A DNA stretch of 64,000 nt, taken from AP-15 sp963700185. GTDB taxonomy: Bacteria > Pseudomonadota > Alphaproteobacteria > ATCC43930 > CGMCC-115725. The stretch covers positions 1 through 64,000 of the forward strand of contig CAVOWP010000029.1 of the NCBI GenBank assembly GCA_963700185.1. Direction: 5' to 3'. Shown here piece by piece: positions 31,685 to 40,565 of this stretch (within the stretch, counting starts at the first letter, position 1; each line of letters begins with the position of its first letter). The notes beneath the pieces were generated by a model, which made no database searches, had not been told where the DNA came from, and saw only the letters and a list, made by a program, of their open reading frames with translations. The translations under genes were made by a program, and so were the position numbers.

Positions 31685-32965
31685 TCATTCCGCCGCCTCC
31701 TGCAGTTGCACGCTCCGGACCGGCACATTCGCCCCTGGGACAGGGCGCTGCTGCAGCCGGTCACTGATCACGTCCCAGATCTGCCTGAGACGTTGCACGT
31801 GTAAATCGTCTCGAATAATAGCGACCAATGCCTCGAGTTCAACCGTGAGATCGAGTTCGTAGGCACTGCTGCCCGGTTCCACAGTGAGGCCCGGTTCCCG
31901 TTTCGGTGTGGACGGTACGGAACGCTTGGCCTCGGCCTGCGGCGATAACGGCTCGCCAGTCAGCACGGTCAGCAGCTTGTCGTAGAGCGCGGGATTGTTC
32001 AAAGCTTTTTCCAGGTCGAAGATTGTGCGGATATTCATTTGGCGCAACCGGAGGGTACGCGCTGAGCCGACCGCTAGGATCAATTGTGCTTGCGCGACCC
32101 AATCTATAACCTCATACAATCCGTAGGGTGTTTCGACAAAAATCTGAATTGGGTTGATCGTCGCCAGGTTCTGCACGTCTTCGATCTCGAATTCACCCAG
32201 GCGTAGCTTCATAAATGCATCAATTCCCAGAATCATATCAAGCGGGTACTCCTCCTGCAGTGCTTTGCTCTCCGGCCTCACCCGCCTGAGCCGCAGCCAA
32301 GGGAACTTGGCCACGAGGGCGTCTATGCACAGGCTGGGAAAGAAACCCACCAGGAATGCGAGCGCGATTAGCAGGTGAGAACCGATTCCCACAAAGATCT
32401 CACTTTGCCATATTGCGGCCATAGTGAATATAGCGAGCAGTATATGGACTATAGATTGAAAGAAGGAAATTGGAGCGAGATCGAAGTTTGAAATTCGACG
32501 AATCAGGTACTGAATCGTCCATATGTATGCACCCAGGAATGTGTAAGTCAGGGTCCCGATGAAGGGACGCCCGTTAGCAGGCTCTGTAAAGAGTTCAATC
32601 GGAGCAGCGAAAAAGCTGGTCAAATTTGCCTCATGAGGCACGAACGCCATGCGAAAGCCCAGCGCCGTTAATGCGATGTAGATGAGCACCGGCAATACGT
32701 AATAACCAAAGTGATTGGGGTCATCGTGAAGATCACGACTCGGATTAGACTCAGGATCATACTTGAATTTCACCAGCTCGAAAGAAGGGATGATAAGTGG
32801 TGTACCGCCTGGAAGGGTCGCAAAGTGGAATAATCGTTCGAGATCACGCACAATTTCGCGTCTAAACACGCGGATATTGTTACGGCCGATGAAAATTCCA
32901 AGGGGAACAATGCAGCTCAGGAGGATAAGCGCTATCCAACTCAACGCTGTAGCAATGTCGACCAT
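31685..32965 (-). CDS. Multi-pass membrane protein with helix-hairpin-helix-like C-terminal region
   Basis: A 426-residue protein. Hydrophobic segments lie at about 7-27, 88-108, 137-157, 175-195 and 198-217, and the rest is cytoplasmic. Near residues 310-335, AVGSARTLRLRQMNIRTIFD resembles the loop found in proteins that bind nucleic acid through helix-hairpin-helix units, followed by a Pro/Lys-rich linker and a helical end. ATG 32965 has GGAAGGA 7 bases upstream; the longer frame is rejected. GC content is lower than that of neighbours, suggesting an accessory gene. Function unknown. Confidence 0.65.
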   Translation of the reverse strand: MVDIATALSWIALILLSCIVPLGIFIGRNNIRVFRREIVRDLERLFHFATLPGGTPLIIPSFELVKFKYDPESNPSRDLHDDPNHFGYYVLPVLIYIALTALGFRMAFVPHEANLTSFFAAPIELFTEPANGRPFIGTLTYTFLGAYIWTIQYLIRRISNFDLAPISFFQSIVHILLAIFTMAAIWQSEIFVGIGSHLLIALAFLVGFFPSLCIDALVAKFPWLRLRRVRPESKALQEEYPLDMILGIDAFMKLRLGEFEIEDVQNLATINPIQIFVETPYGLYEVIDWVAQAQLILAVGSARTLRLRQMNIRTIFDLEKALNNPALYDKLLTVLTGEPLSPQAEAKRSVPSTPKREPGLTVEPGSSAYELDLTVELEALVAIIRDDLHVQRLRQIWDVISDRLQQRPVPGANVPVRSVQLQEAAE

Positions 32966-33248
32966 TCCGCGTTCCTTCCGTGTCTTGATTTGGCCTTCGA
33001 AGGGAGCCGCCGGCGCCCACGCCCCATCCCCGGCGCCGACCATCCGCCATGTAGCCGGAAACGCGTGTGATTTAGTTCACACTTGACCATGTTTTTTGAG
33101 GCATCCCGGCATGCTCCACGCCACAACACAGGTGAAGCGCGCTGCCTAAATCTTGCGCATTGCTGATACGCGCGATGCCCGCTTGTTGATCAGTCGCGTC
33201 CCCGATAGATAGCGCCGGCCAGCTCCGCTTTGCGCAATCGGGGGCGTT

Positions 33249-34757
33249 TTGCTCGATCAACCCACCACCCGCGAACTTGCGACGGAACAAAGCGCCGAAG
33301 CCCGGACCACCCGCCGGCTCGTCATGACCGGGGTCATGCTGGCGATCTTCATGGTGGCGACAGACAGCTATATCGTCGCCACCGCGATGCCGACCATCGT
33401 CGCCGACCTCGGCGGGTTTCGCCTGTTCAGCTGGGCATTTGCCGCATTTCTGCTGGCCCAGGCGGTGACGATCCCGATCTATGGGCGTCTTGCCGACCTG
33501 TACGGCCGCAAGCGGGTGTTCTTTGCCGGGACAAGTGTGTTTCTGCTCGGCTCGCTGTTGTGCGGCTGCGCCTGGGACATGGGGGCGTTGGTCTTGTTCC
33601 GGGCGGTTCAAGGGATCGGCGCGGGCGCCATCCAGCCGATCGCCACGACGATCATCGGCGACATCTATACGCCGGTCGAGCGGGCGCGGATGCAGGGCTA
33701 CGTCTCCGGCATGTACGGCGTGGCCGCGGTCATCGGTCCGACATTGGGCGCCTTCGTGATCGAGCATGTCAGCTGGTCCTTGGTGTTCTGGGTCAATCTG
33801 CCGATCGGCGCCGCCACCTTCGTCATGTTCGGCCTCTATCTGCGCGAGCATCGCGAGCCGCGCCGGCGTCGCGTCGATTATCTCGGCTCGGCGCTGCTGA
33901 TGCTCGGGGTCGGGGCGCCGATGTTTGCGCTGGTGCAGGTCGGCAACGCCGACGGCCCGACCCTCGCGGCGCTGGCGTTGGGCGGTGCCGTTGCTCTAGC
34001 GGCGCTGGCGCTGAACGAGAGGCGCGCGGCGGAACCGATGCTGCCCTTGAAGCTTTGGCGCAACCGGGTCGTCGCGGTCGGCTGCCTCGCCGGCTTCTTC
34101 AATGGCGCGCTGATGATGGGCGTCTCCGGCTTTCTGCCGACCTATGTGCAGGGCGCCATGGGCCGCGGCGCGACGGCCGCCGGCGTGGTGCTCGCCGCGT
34201 CATCGGTCAGCTGGGCCTTCGCCAGCATGGCGGCGGGGCGCCTGATGATCCGCACCTCATACCGCCTGTCGGCATCGATCGGCGGCTTCTGTCTGGTTGC
34301 CGGCAGCCTCATGCTGATCTTGCTGACCCCGGCGAGCGGGCTGCTCTGGGCCGGCAGCGGCGCCTTCATGCTCGGCATCGGCATGGGTTTCTGCAATACT
34401 GCGTTTATCGTCTCGACCCAGGCGAGCGTCGCCTGGAACGATCGCGGCATGGCCACCTCCTCGACGATGTTCATGCGCATCGTCGGCCAGTCGGTCGGCG
34501 CTGCGATGTTCGGCGCCATCCTGAACTTCGGCGTCTATCGCCTGCTGCCCAATGCCGGCGACGCCGTCAACCGGCTGATGTCGCCGGCGGCCCGCCAGAG
34601 CCTCGGCGCCAATGAAATCGCCCGTCTGACTGAAGCCGTCGGCAGCTCGCTCCACGTCGTCTACATGATCGCTGGTCTCGTGGCCCTCGTCAGCTTGATC
34701 CTGGCCCTAGCCCTGCCGGCGGGGCTCAGCCCGATAAGCCCGCGTCGGGGCGCTTGA
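33249..34757 (+). CDS. MFS drug exporter of the DHA2 (EmrB/QacA) family
   Basis: A 502-residue 14-helix transporter: MVATDSYIVATAMPTIVADL (motif of helix 1), YGRLADLYGRKRVFFAGT (motif A), FRAVQGIGAGAIQPIATTII (motif B-like) and GMYGVAAVIGPTLGAFVIEH (antiporter motif C), diagnostic of proton-driven drug:H+ antiporters. The TTG at 33249 is the first start; an ATG at M-T-G-V would remove the variable N-terminus only. No regulator is adjacent. Confidence 0.85.
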   Translation: MLDQPTTRELATEQSAEARTTRRLVMTGVMLAIFMVATDSYIVATAMPTIVADLGGFRLFSWAFAAFLLAQAVTIPIYGRLADLYGRKRVFFAGTSVFLLGSLLCGCAWDMGALVLFRAVQGIGAGAIQPIATTIIGDIYTPVERARMQGYVSGMYGVAAVIGPTLGAFVIEHVSWSLVFWVNLPIGAATFVMFGLYLREHREPRRRRVDYLGSALLMLGVGAPMFALVQVGNADGPTLAALALGGAVALAALALNERRAAEPMLPLKLWRNRVVAVGCLAGFFNGALMMGVSGFLPTYVQGAMGRGATAAGVVLAASSVSWAFASMAAGRLMIRTSYRLSASIGGFCLVAGSLMLILLTPASGLLWAGSGAFMLGIGMGFCNTAFIVSTQASVAWNDRGMATSSTMFMRIVGQSVGAAMFGAILNFGVYRLLPNAGDAVNRLMSPAARQSLGANEIARLTEAVGSSLHVVYMIAGLVALVSLILALALPAGLSPISPRRGA

Positions 34758-34851
34758 GCCCGCGCCTATACCCAAACGCTTTTCGTAAGATGCACAATAC
34801 GGCGGCCCCGCGGCGGACCTGGCTGTGTTTGCTGTTTTTTGCACCGATTTA

Positions 34852-35166
34852 TCAGCGATCCACATTTCGTCGTCCGCGGAAATCCTCGGCCGCCGAGGAT
34901 TCGGCGATCTGAGAAAACAGCCAGATCACCCTAATATCAGAATATTCAATATTTGTCAATATAATAAATACGTTTATAGCACGACCAGACCGTCGTTTCC
35001 CCTTACCGCCGTTACCGTGTCCTGCATCCGTTTGGTAGGCCCCGACGGCCGAGGCAGAAGGCGCGGTTACGGTAACTTTGGGAAGCGACAGCTGCTCCGT
35101 TTGCTGCGCACAGACACTGGCCGCTGACACGATGATCGCGAACCCCCCGATGACGCCCGCTATTTT
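34852..35166 (-). pseudogene. N-terminal remnant of a secreted-protein paralogue
   Basis: The frame AKIAGVIGGFAIIVSAASVC then AQQTEQLSLPKVTVTAPSAS matches the signal peptide and first mature residues of the intact gene at 36599-37381 (AQQTEQLSLPNVTVTAPAAP). The similarity ends about 35 residues into the mature part, after which the DNA becomes AT-rich and non-homologous. No start codon remains upstream in frame. Confidence 0.65.
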
Positions 35167-35256
35167 CGCCAGATGAAGTCATAGTTGCAATTAACACCGC
35201 TCAGCTGCGCGCGTACTGTCCCGGTGCCGTCTATCCTGCCGCGTAGCATTCTCTCA

Positions 35257-36217
35257 GAGCCTGACTAGGAATTGTGATAGTTGTGTATTTTTCGTTTACT
35301 TATCCATTAGTGGTATCCGGTCCGCGCAAGACGGCGCGCCAAGAGCTGGACCGACGCCAGATACAGCCATGCCTCGGCGCTGCCGATCGTCGCCTCGAAG
35401 TCTTTTGCCAGCCGCCGGTTGCGACCCAGCCAGGCGAATGTTCGCTCGACTACCCAGCGCCGGGGAAGCAGGCAAAAGCCTCTGGCCTCATCTGGTCGCT
35501 TGACGATGGCAAGCCTCCACTGCCCCATCCCGGCAAGGGTTGTCGCCAGCTTTTCGCCAGCATAACCGCCATCGGCGAAGACGTGGCGCAGCCAGGGGAA
35601 GAGATATCGGATCGACGCCAGCACGCCGACCGCGCCGTCGCGATCCTGGATGTCGGCGCCGTGCACCTGGGCGCCGACCAGGAGCCCGGTGGTGTCCGTG
35701 ATGATGTGGCGCTTGCGCCCGTTGATCTTCTTGCCGGCGTCGTACCCGCGCGGCCCGCCGCTCTCGGTGGTCTTGACCGACTGGCTGTCGATCACCCCGC
35801 CCGAGGGGCTCGCCTCTCGGCCAGCCTGTTCGCGGGCCTGCTGGAGCAGGACGAAATTGATCCGTTCCCACAGTCCATCGGTTTGCCACGCATAGAAGTA
35901 GCGCTGCACCGTCGAGCGGTTTGGAAAATCGTGCGGCAACAGACGCCAAGGGCAGGCCGTTCTCAGGATGTAAAGCAGCCCCTCGACAACGCCCCGCAGA
36001 TCCACTTTGCGAGGCCGCCCCAGCCGCTTTACTGCCGGCATAAGCGGCTCGACCATTGCCCATTCGGCGTCCGTCATGTCGCTTGCGTAACGCAAACCTT
36101 CCCGCCGATACTGTTCGCGAGTGGTTTCAGTCCACATCTTGTGTTCCCCCGTGCTTCTTGACACAGCTCGGGTATCACAACACACTGAAATCACTCAATT
36201 CATTTCGAGCCAGCCTC
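35257..36217. mobile_element. IS5-family insertion sequence
   Basis: About 961 bp bounded by imperfect terminal inverted repeats: GAGCCTGACTAGGAATTG on the left and, on the other strand, GAGGCTGGCTCGAAATGAAT on the right. It contains one transposase gene on the minus strand. The host sequence on the two sides belongs to one interrupted gene. Flanking triplets are TCA on the left and TGA on the right, so no clean target duplication is visible. Confidence 0.8.
35307..36137 (-). CDS. IS5-family transposase
   Basis: A 276-residue DDE transposase. The N-terminal domain carries LRYASDMTDAEWAMVEPLMP and ILRTACPWRLLPHDFPNRST; the catalytic triad is Asp in GGVIDSQSVKTTESGG, Asp in HVFADGGYAGEK and Glu in RWVVERTFAWLGRNRRL, with the R-x6-K-like spacing of IS427-group members. 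GGGGGAACACAAG precedes the ATG at 36137. Frame is intact, so the element could be active. Confidence 0.9.
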   Translation of the reverse strand: MWTETTREQYRREGLRYASDMTDAEWAMVEPLMPAVKRLGRPRKVDLRGVVEGLLYILRTACPWRLLPHDFPNRSTVQRYFYAWQTDGLWERINFVLLQQAREQAGREASPSGGVIDSQSVKTTESGGPRGYDAGKKINGRKRHIITDTTGLLVGAQVHGADIQDRDGAVGVLASIRYLFPWLRHVFADGGYAGEKLATTLAGMGQWRLAIVKRPDEARGFCLLPRRWVVERTFAWLGRNRRLAKDFEATIGSAEAWLYLASVQLLARRLARTGYH

Positions 36218-36598
36218 TGAGTTGGCCGCGCGCCAGTATTGGGGAGGACAGATCTCATCGCCAGCTCGCCCTGAGACCCGACTGTTCCTCGAACTCCGCC
36301 GGTTTCCCAGGGATGGAGATGGTAAACCGCGGCTGACTGTTCACGATGGTGAGCGGCCCCGCTATCCGGTCCGGACATGGGGCCATTCGCGATGTTCCCG
36401 TCGCTATGTAAGTTTCAGTCAGTTTCGTCGAAGAGACGAACTTGTACGTTCCGTCAAACGCCGCTCCGGAGGTCGAAGAGGGCGGCGTCTGAGCAACTGC
36501 GGGAGCAAGCAAACGAAAAATCCGACCATCCACAACCATCCAATGCCCTTTGCATGAGGCCGCCTTCCCATTTTCGCCCCTCCTGCCGTAGCCCCGGG

Positions 36599-37381
36599 TT
36601 ATTCGCCGGGTTTTCGCAGGTTGCCGACCGGGTCATATTGGCGAACCTGCAATGAGCCGAGCACATAGGCGACATCCTCGGGCCGCACCGCGGCCGTGTC
36701 GGTAGCGCAGATGCTCGCATGCATGATGTAGATGTAGCCGCCTGCCCACTTTGGTCCGGCCTTTTGAACCGCAATGCAATTGTGAGGCCCATCCGAGAAT
36801 TCGATCGATTTATCTTCGCCATTGCTCACGAAATTGCGCCAATTAGTGCCGCGACGCGTCACTTGGTTCATGTCTTGAAAGTCTTCCTGATCGTATGCTG
36901 AATTGCCGTTGACGTAGCAATACTGCGATGTTTGATGGCCTATGGCGGTAAGCTTGTAGGGATCGAATATCAATGTATCCGCCTCGATCGACAAGTGGCC
37001 GGAGCTATAGATCGCTACATCGAGGGCCAGGTCGCAGTTGCTGCCGCCTTTCGGGTTGGTAATTTGATCTGTCGCGCCCGGTAACAACCGATACCCTTGC
37101 AGGCACTTGCCCCCCGCGGCAGGGGCGATACGGGTCGTCGTACATGGGACCTCGCGAAATTTGTCCTCCTCGACGCGATATCGACCACTATATGGATTTC
37201 GCTGGTAGGCCTTGCCGGGATCGCGCAGGTAAGGCGCTACGGTCGGGGCGGCGGGCGCGGTGACGGTGACATTGGGAAGCGACAGCTGCTCCGTTTGCTG
37301 CGCACAGGCGCCGGCCGCCGACGCGATAATCGCCAATCCCGCGACGACGCCCGCCAGGTGTCGCTGGCGATTGAGTTTCAA
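36599..37381 (-). CDS. Secreted protein, unknown function
   Basis: A 260-residue protein with signal peptide MKLNRQRHLAGVVAGLAIIA, cleavage near ACA-QQ. The mature region has six or more cysteines (CTTTR, CLQGY, CDLAL, CYVNG, CIAVQ, CATDT), suggesting disulfide bonds, and a mainly beta-type pattern. The first 40 mature residues are shared with the truncated paralogue at 34852-35166. Three small secreted-protein genes once stood here in a row on the same strand. No known family. Confidence 0.7.
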   Translation of the reverse strand: MKLNRQRHLAGVVAGLAIIASAAGACAQQTEQLSLPNVTVTAPAAPTVAPYLRDPGKAYQRNPYSGRYRVEEDKFREVPCTTTRIAPAAGGKCLQGYRLLPGATDQITNPKGGSNCDLALDVAIYSSGHLSIEADTLIFDPYKLTAIGHQTSQYCYVNGNSAYDQEDFQDMNQVTRRGTNWRNFVSNGEDKSIEFSDGPHNCIAVQKAGPKWAGGYIYIMHASICATDTAAVRPEDVAYVLGSLQVRQYDPVGNLRKPGE

Positions 37382-37401
37382 CTTGCCTCCATCGCCGCGC
37401 C

Positions 37402-39039
37402 TCAGGCGGCCTTCGCGCTGACAGCAGAGCTGGTGTCCTTCATTGCGGCGAGGATCAAGTAGGCGCCCTTTTCGGCGATCATGATCGTCGCCGCGTTGGT
37501 GTTGCCGGAAACGACGGTCGGCATGATCGAAGCGTCGATCACCCGCAGCCCCTCGATTCCTCGCACCCGCAGCTCCGTGTCGACTACGGCCGGTTCATGC
37601 TGGCCCATCATGCAGGTGCTGGTCGGGTGGTAGGTCGTACCGGCCGTTTGGCGGATATGGTCGAGCAAGTTTTCGTCGCTCTGCGCCGCCGGGCCGGGCA
37701 AGAATTCCTCCGAGACGGATTTCTGCATCGCCGCGGTCTGGAAGATGCCTCGCGCGATCCGCAGCCCGGCGATCAAGGTGTCCTTGTCGGCCTGCGTCGA
37801 TAGGTAGTTCGGCTGGATTGCCGGCGGCGCTGCGGGATCGGGCGACCGGATCCTGAGCCAGCCGCGGCTTTCCGGCCGGCAGGGGATGCAAGTGGCCTGG
37901 CAAGCTGGAAAATCGTGCATCTCCTCCCCCGGCCGCACAAAGCTGCCGGCGAGGAATTGATACTGCACGTCCGGCGAGTCGAGGCCCGGCCGGGTGCGCG
38001 CAAAGAGCCCGATCGGCGCGGCTCCCATCATCAGTGCGCCGCGGCGTGCCAGCGCGTATGAAAACCCGGCATGAGCCTGGCGCAGCCAGCTCCGGGAGAC
38101 TTCGTTCAAGGTGTTGGCGCGCCGCGCGCGATAGACGACGCGCGAGTTAATGTGATCCTGCAGGTTCTTGCCGACCCCCGGCAGATCGTGAACCACCGCG
38201 ATGCCGTGCTCGTGCAGCAATTGCCCGGGCCCGATCCCGGAAAGCTGTAGCAACTGCGGCGAGTTTATCGAGCCGCCGGCGAGCAGTACCTCGCGCCGCG
38301 CTCGCGCTCTGCGCACGATCCCGTCCTGCGAATATTCGAGGCCGACTGCGCGCTTGCCCTCGAACAGTACGCGATGCGCCAACGCCCGGATCTCGACGCG
38401 CAGGTTGGGCCGCCCCATGGCCGGCCGCAAATAGGCCACCGCCGCGCTGCAGCGCCGCATGTTGCGGACCGTCACCTGCAACGGTCCGACCCCGTCCTGC
38501 TCGGCGCCGTTGAAATCGGGGTTGAACTTATGGCCGGCCTCCTGCGCCCCGGCGATAAAGGCGTCGTGCAGTTCGTGCCGCGCCCGCAAATCGGAGACGT
38601 ACAGCGGTCCGCCGATGCCGTGATGCTCGTCGGCGCCACGCTCCTGGTGCTCGGCGCGCCGGAAATAGGGCAGCACGTCCTCATACGACCAGCCGGTATT
38701 GCCGAGCTGGCGCCACAGATCGAAATCCTGTCTTTGGCCGCGGATGTAAATGAGCCCATTGATCGAGCTCGAGCCGCCGAGCACCTTGCCGCGCGGCCAC
38801 AGCATGCGGCGCCCGCCGAGCTCGGCGAGCGGCTCGGTCTCGAACTGCCAAGTTATCTTCGGATGGAAGATGTTTCGGTAGAACCCGGCGGGAATGTGGA
38901 TCCACGGGTTCCGGTCCTTGCCGCCCGCCTCCAGCAGCAGCACGCGCGTGGTGCGGTCGGCAGTCAGGCGGTTCGCCAACACGCAGCCGGCAGAACCGGC
39001 GCCGACGATGATGAAGTCGAATTCTCCGGTGTCCTGCAT
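37402..39039 (-). CDS. GMC-family FAD oxidoreductase (choline dehydrogenase-like)
   Basis: A 545-residue flavoenzyme: FAD-binding FDFIIVGAGSAGCVLANRLT at the N-terminus, GGRRMLWPRGKVLGGSSSIN (GMC signature 1), then EVLLAGGSINSPQLLQLSGI (signature 2), and the C-terminal catalytic pair in GTTYHPTSTCMMG and SGNTNAATIMIAEKGA. GMC enzymes oxidise alcohols to aldehydes or acids. The usual betB/betI partners are not nearby, so the substrate need not be choline. Confidence 0.9.
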   Translation of the reverse strand: MQDTGEFDFIIVGAGSAGCVLANRLTADRTTRVLLLEAGGKDRNPWIHIPAGFYRNIFHPKITWQFETEPLAELGGRRMLWPRGKVLGGSSSINGLIYIRGQRQDFDLWRQLGNTGWSYEDVLPYFRRAEHQERGADEHHGIGGPLYVSDLRARHELHDAFIAGAQEAGHKFNPDFNGAEQDGVGPLQVTVRNMRRCSAAVAYLRPAMGRPNLRVEIRALAHRVLFEGKRAVGLEYSQDGIVRRARARREVLLAGGSINSPQLLQLSGIGPGQLLHEHGIAVVHDLPGVGKNLQDHINSRVVYRARRANTLNEVSRSWLRQAHAGFSYALARRGALMMGAAPIGLFARTRPGLDSPDVQYQFLAGSFVRPGEEMHDFPACQATCIPCRPESRGWLRIRSPDPAAPPAIQPNYLSTQADKDTLIAGLRIARGIFQTAAMQKSVSEEFLPGPAAQSDENLLDHIRQTAGTTYHPTSTCMMGQHEPAVVDTELRVRGIEGLRVIDASIMPTVVSGNTNAATIMIAEKGAYLILAAMKDTSSAVSAKAA

Positions 39040-39124
39040 ACCTGCTCTCCGCGAAAGCCGATCTATATTCTGTGGCGCCTCCGCCGCTCGTTATATGATG
39101 TCTTGCAATTTCACGGAGCAGGAC

Positions 39125-39349
39125 ATGCGTGTGGCGGTGTTGGCGATTATTGGTCTGATCGGTCTCACGACAATGTCCGTGACGATGTCAGCTTCCCCGG
39201 CCGGATCGGTTTGGAGGGAGCCCAGCGCCGCGTCTTACCTCGTCGAGGTAGCCCAAGGTTGCGCCCCAGGCTTTCACTGGGTTGGCCGACACCGCAATCG
39301 TTATGGTGCATGGGTTCTGGGGCACTGCCAACAAAACCATCATGCATAA
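39125..39349 (+). CDS. Small secreted Gly/Cys/Trp protein
   Basis: A 74-residue protein with a signal peptide (MRVAVLAIIGLIGLTTMSVT). The mature tail has GCAPGFHWVGRHRNRYGAW and a second Cys near the end (LGHCQ), the pattern of small exported proteins with one disulfide common in Rhizobiales. GGAGCAGGAC precedes the ATG at 39125. It points away from the GMC gene. Confidence 0.6.
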   Translation: MRVAVLAIIGLIGLTTMSVTMSASPAGSVWREPSAASYLVEVAQGCAPGFHWVGRHRNRYGAWVLGHCQQNHHA

Positions 39350-39400
39350 GCAAGGCCCTCACCTCGCCAAGCACTCAGCGCATTCCGGTTCAAGTGAAAT

Positions 39401-39988
39401 TCACCCACTGATGCCTAATTCCTTGCGCAGGTCTGTGATCACTTGGTCCCGCGAGCGGGTCTGCCAGCGGCGGCGCCGGCCGATCGGGGCGTTTTCGATC
39501 TCCGGAGCGACCTTTACGGCGACAAACACCGGGCCCGGCTTGCTCAGGATGTCGGGAAGGGCGGCCGAGAATTTATCGAGTTCCCGGAAGGCGAAAGCTC
39601 GGGGATAACCGGCGCCGCGCACGATCACGTCGTAGTTGGTATTTTCGGCATTGGGGACCGGCTGGCCGCCCGTCGTCGCGTAGCAACCATTGTCGATCAG
39701 AAAATGATAGAAATTCGCCGGCTGCTGCTCGGCTATCGTGACCAGCATGCCGAGGCTCATCAGGATGTCGCCCTCGGAGTTGAAGAGGATTACCTTCTTC
39801 TCCGGCCGCGCTAGCGCCAGCCCCAGCGCAAAGCCGGCGTGTCCGCCCATCGCCGGATCGCCGACCGGCACGTCGAGGTTCGGCCGCGTCGTGAGGTCGG
39901 TCCAATAACGGCCACCGCGGCCCGGAACGACGATCGCATCCTCGCGATAGGGAGCGAACGCCCTTAACATTTCGGCTGTGTGCATCAT
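39401..39988 (-). CDS. Sulfopyruvate/phosphonopyruvate decarboxylase-like, beta (TPP-binding) subunit
   Basis: A 195-residue protein equal to the PP domain of TPP enzymes: GDPAMGGHAGFALGLALARP, then the TPP/Mg motif SEGDILMSLGMLVTIAEQQ (EGD in place of GDG) and IDNGCYATTGGQ. Two-gene enzymes of this size are sulfopyruvate decarboxylase (ComD/ComE) and phosphonopyruvate decarboxylases. The partner Pyr-domain subunit is the next gene upstream, 15 bp away. Substrate cannot be fixed from sequence; the neighbouring TauD-like gene would suit sulfonates. Confidence 0.75.
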   Translation of the reverse strand: MMHTAEMLRAFAPYREDAIVVPGRGGRYWTDLTTRPNLDVPVGDPAMGGHAGFALGLALARPEKKVILFNSEGDILMSLGMLVTIAEQQPANFYHFLIDNGCYATTGGQPVPNAENTNYDVIVRGAGYPRAFAFRELDKFSAALPDILSKPGPVFVAVKVAPEIENAPIGRRRRWQTRSRDQVITDLRKELGISG

Positions 39989-40003
39989 CGCGGAGGCGCT
40001 CCC

Positions 40004-40522
40004 TTATCGGTTGAAGCCGTGGTATTCGTCGCCGACGAGCACGACGACCGGCTTCTTGGTGCGTTCCGCCTCCCCGAAAGCGATCGAGATGCGCGGCGCA
40101 TCGGCGTCGTTCTCGACGAGGTAGTAGGTGATCCCAAAAGCCATTAGAAACCGCTCGGTATAAGTCGCCGCGCTGTCCTGATTGACGCCGTGGCGCGTCC
40201 AGCCGCGATAGCCGACCATCAGCACCACCGGGATGTTGAGGCCGAGTATCCAGCCGCGCAGCGAATCCCCCGATTCCATCATGCCGGTGTTCTGGATCAG
40301 GATCAGCGGCTTGGCCCCGGCAACCGACAGCCCGGCGGCGATCGAGCAGGCATGCCCCTCGCGGCTGACGCCGACGAGCCGTAACGAGGGCTCCGCCTTC
40401 ATCAAGAGGTAGAGCCAGTTGGTCTCGCTGTCCGGCAGCCACACGACGTGCGTCACGCCGTTCTTCTTCATTTCGCCGAGGACCGTTTCCGGGCTCAGCG
40501 CGACCACCGCCGCATCATTCAT
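40004..40522 (-). CDS. Sulfopyruvate/phosphonopyruvate decarboxylase-like, alpha subunit
   Basis: A 172-residue Pyr-domain subunit: GVTHVVWLPDSETNWLYLLM, the catalytic Glu in VGVSREGHACSIAAGLSVAG, then LIQNTGMMESGDSLRGWILG, the conserved N-T/S-G loop of ComD-type proteins. The second ATG (40522) is chosen because GGAGGC lies 8 bases before it; the first lies inside that site. It forms a heteromeric TPP enzyme with the gene that follows. Confidence 0.75.
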   Translation of the reverse strand: MNDAAVVALSPETVLGEMKKNGVTHVVWLPDSETNWLYLLMKAEPSLRLVGVSREGHACSIAAGLSVAGAKPLILIQNTGMMESGDSLRGWILGLNIPVVLMVGYRGWTRHGVNQDSAATYTERFLMAFGITYYLVENDADAPRISIAFGEAERTKKPVVVLVGDEYHGFNR

Positions 40523-40565
40523 ATTTATCGCCTCCATTCAACGGCATCCCGTTTATCATAACATC

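Larger units (their letters stand above)
35160..36539 (-). pseudogene. Secreted-protein gene split by an IS5-family element
   Basis: The 5' part (36539 to about 36218) reads LLAPAVAQTPPSSTSGAAFD, GTYKFVSSTKLTETYIATG, CPDRIAGPLTIVNSQPRF, then after a shift of frame GTVGSQGELAMR. The 3' part, beyond the IS (35256 to 35160), reads GRIDGTGTVRAQLSGVNCNY followed by DFIWRK and a stop. Together they form one small secreted protein of a family seen in rhizobia and relatives, with a paired-Cys C-terminus. The IS lies between, and at least one frameshift also exists. Confidence 0.7.

Noticed and set aside
35251..36222. Target-site duplication of the IS5 element
   Set aside because: The flanking triplets TCA and TGA differ; no identical repeat of 2-9 bp could be fixed without moving the inverted-repeat ends.
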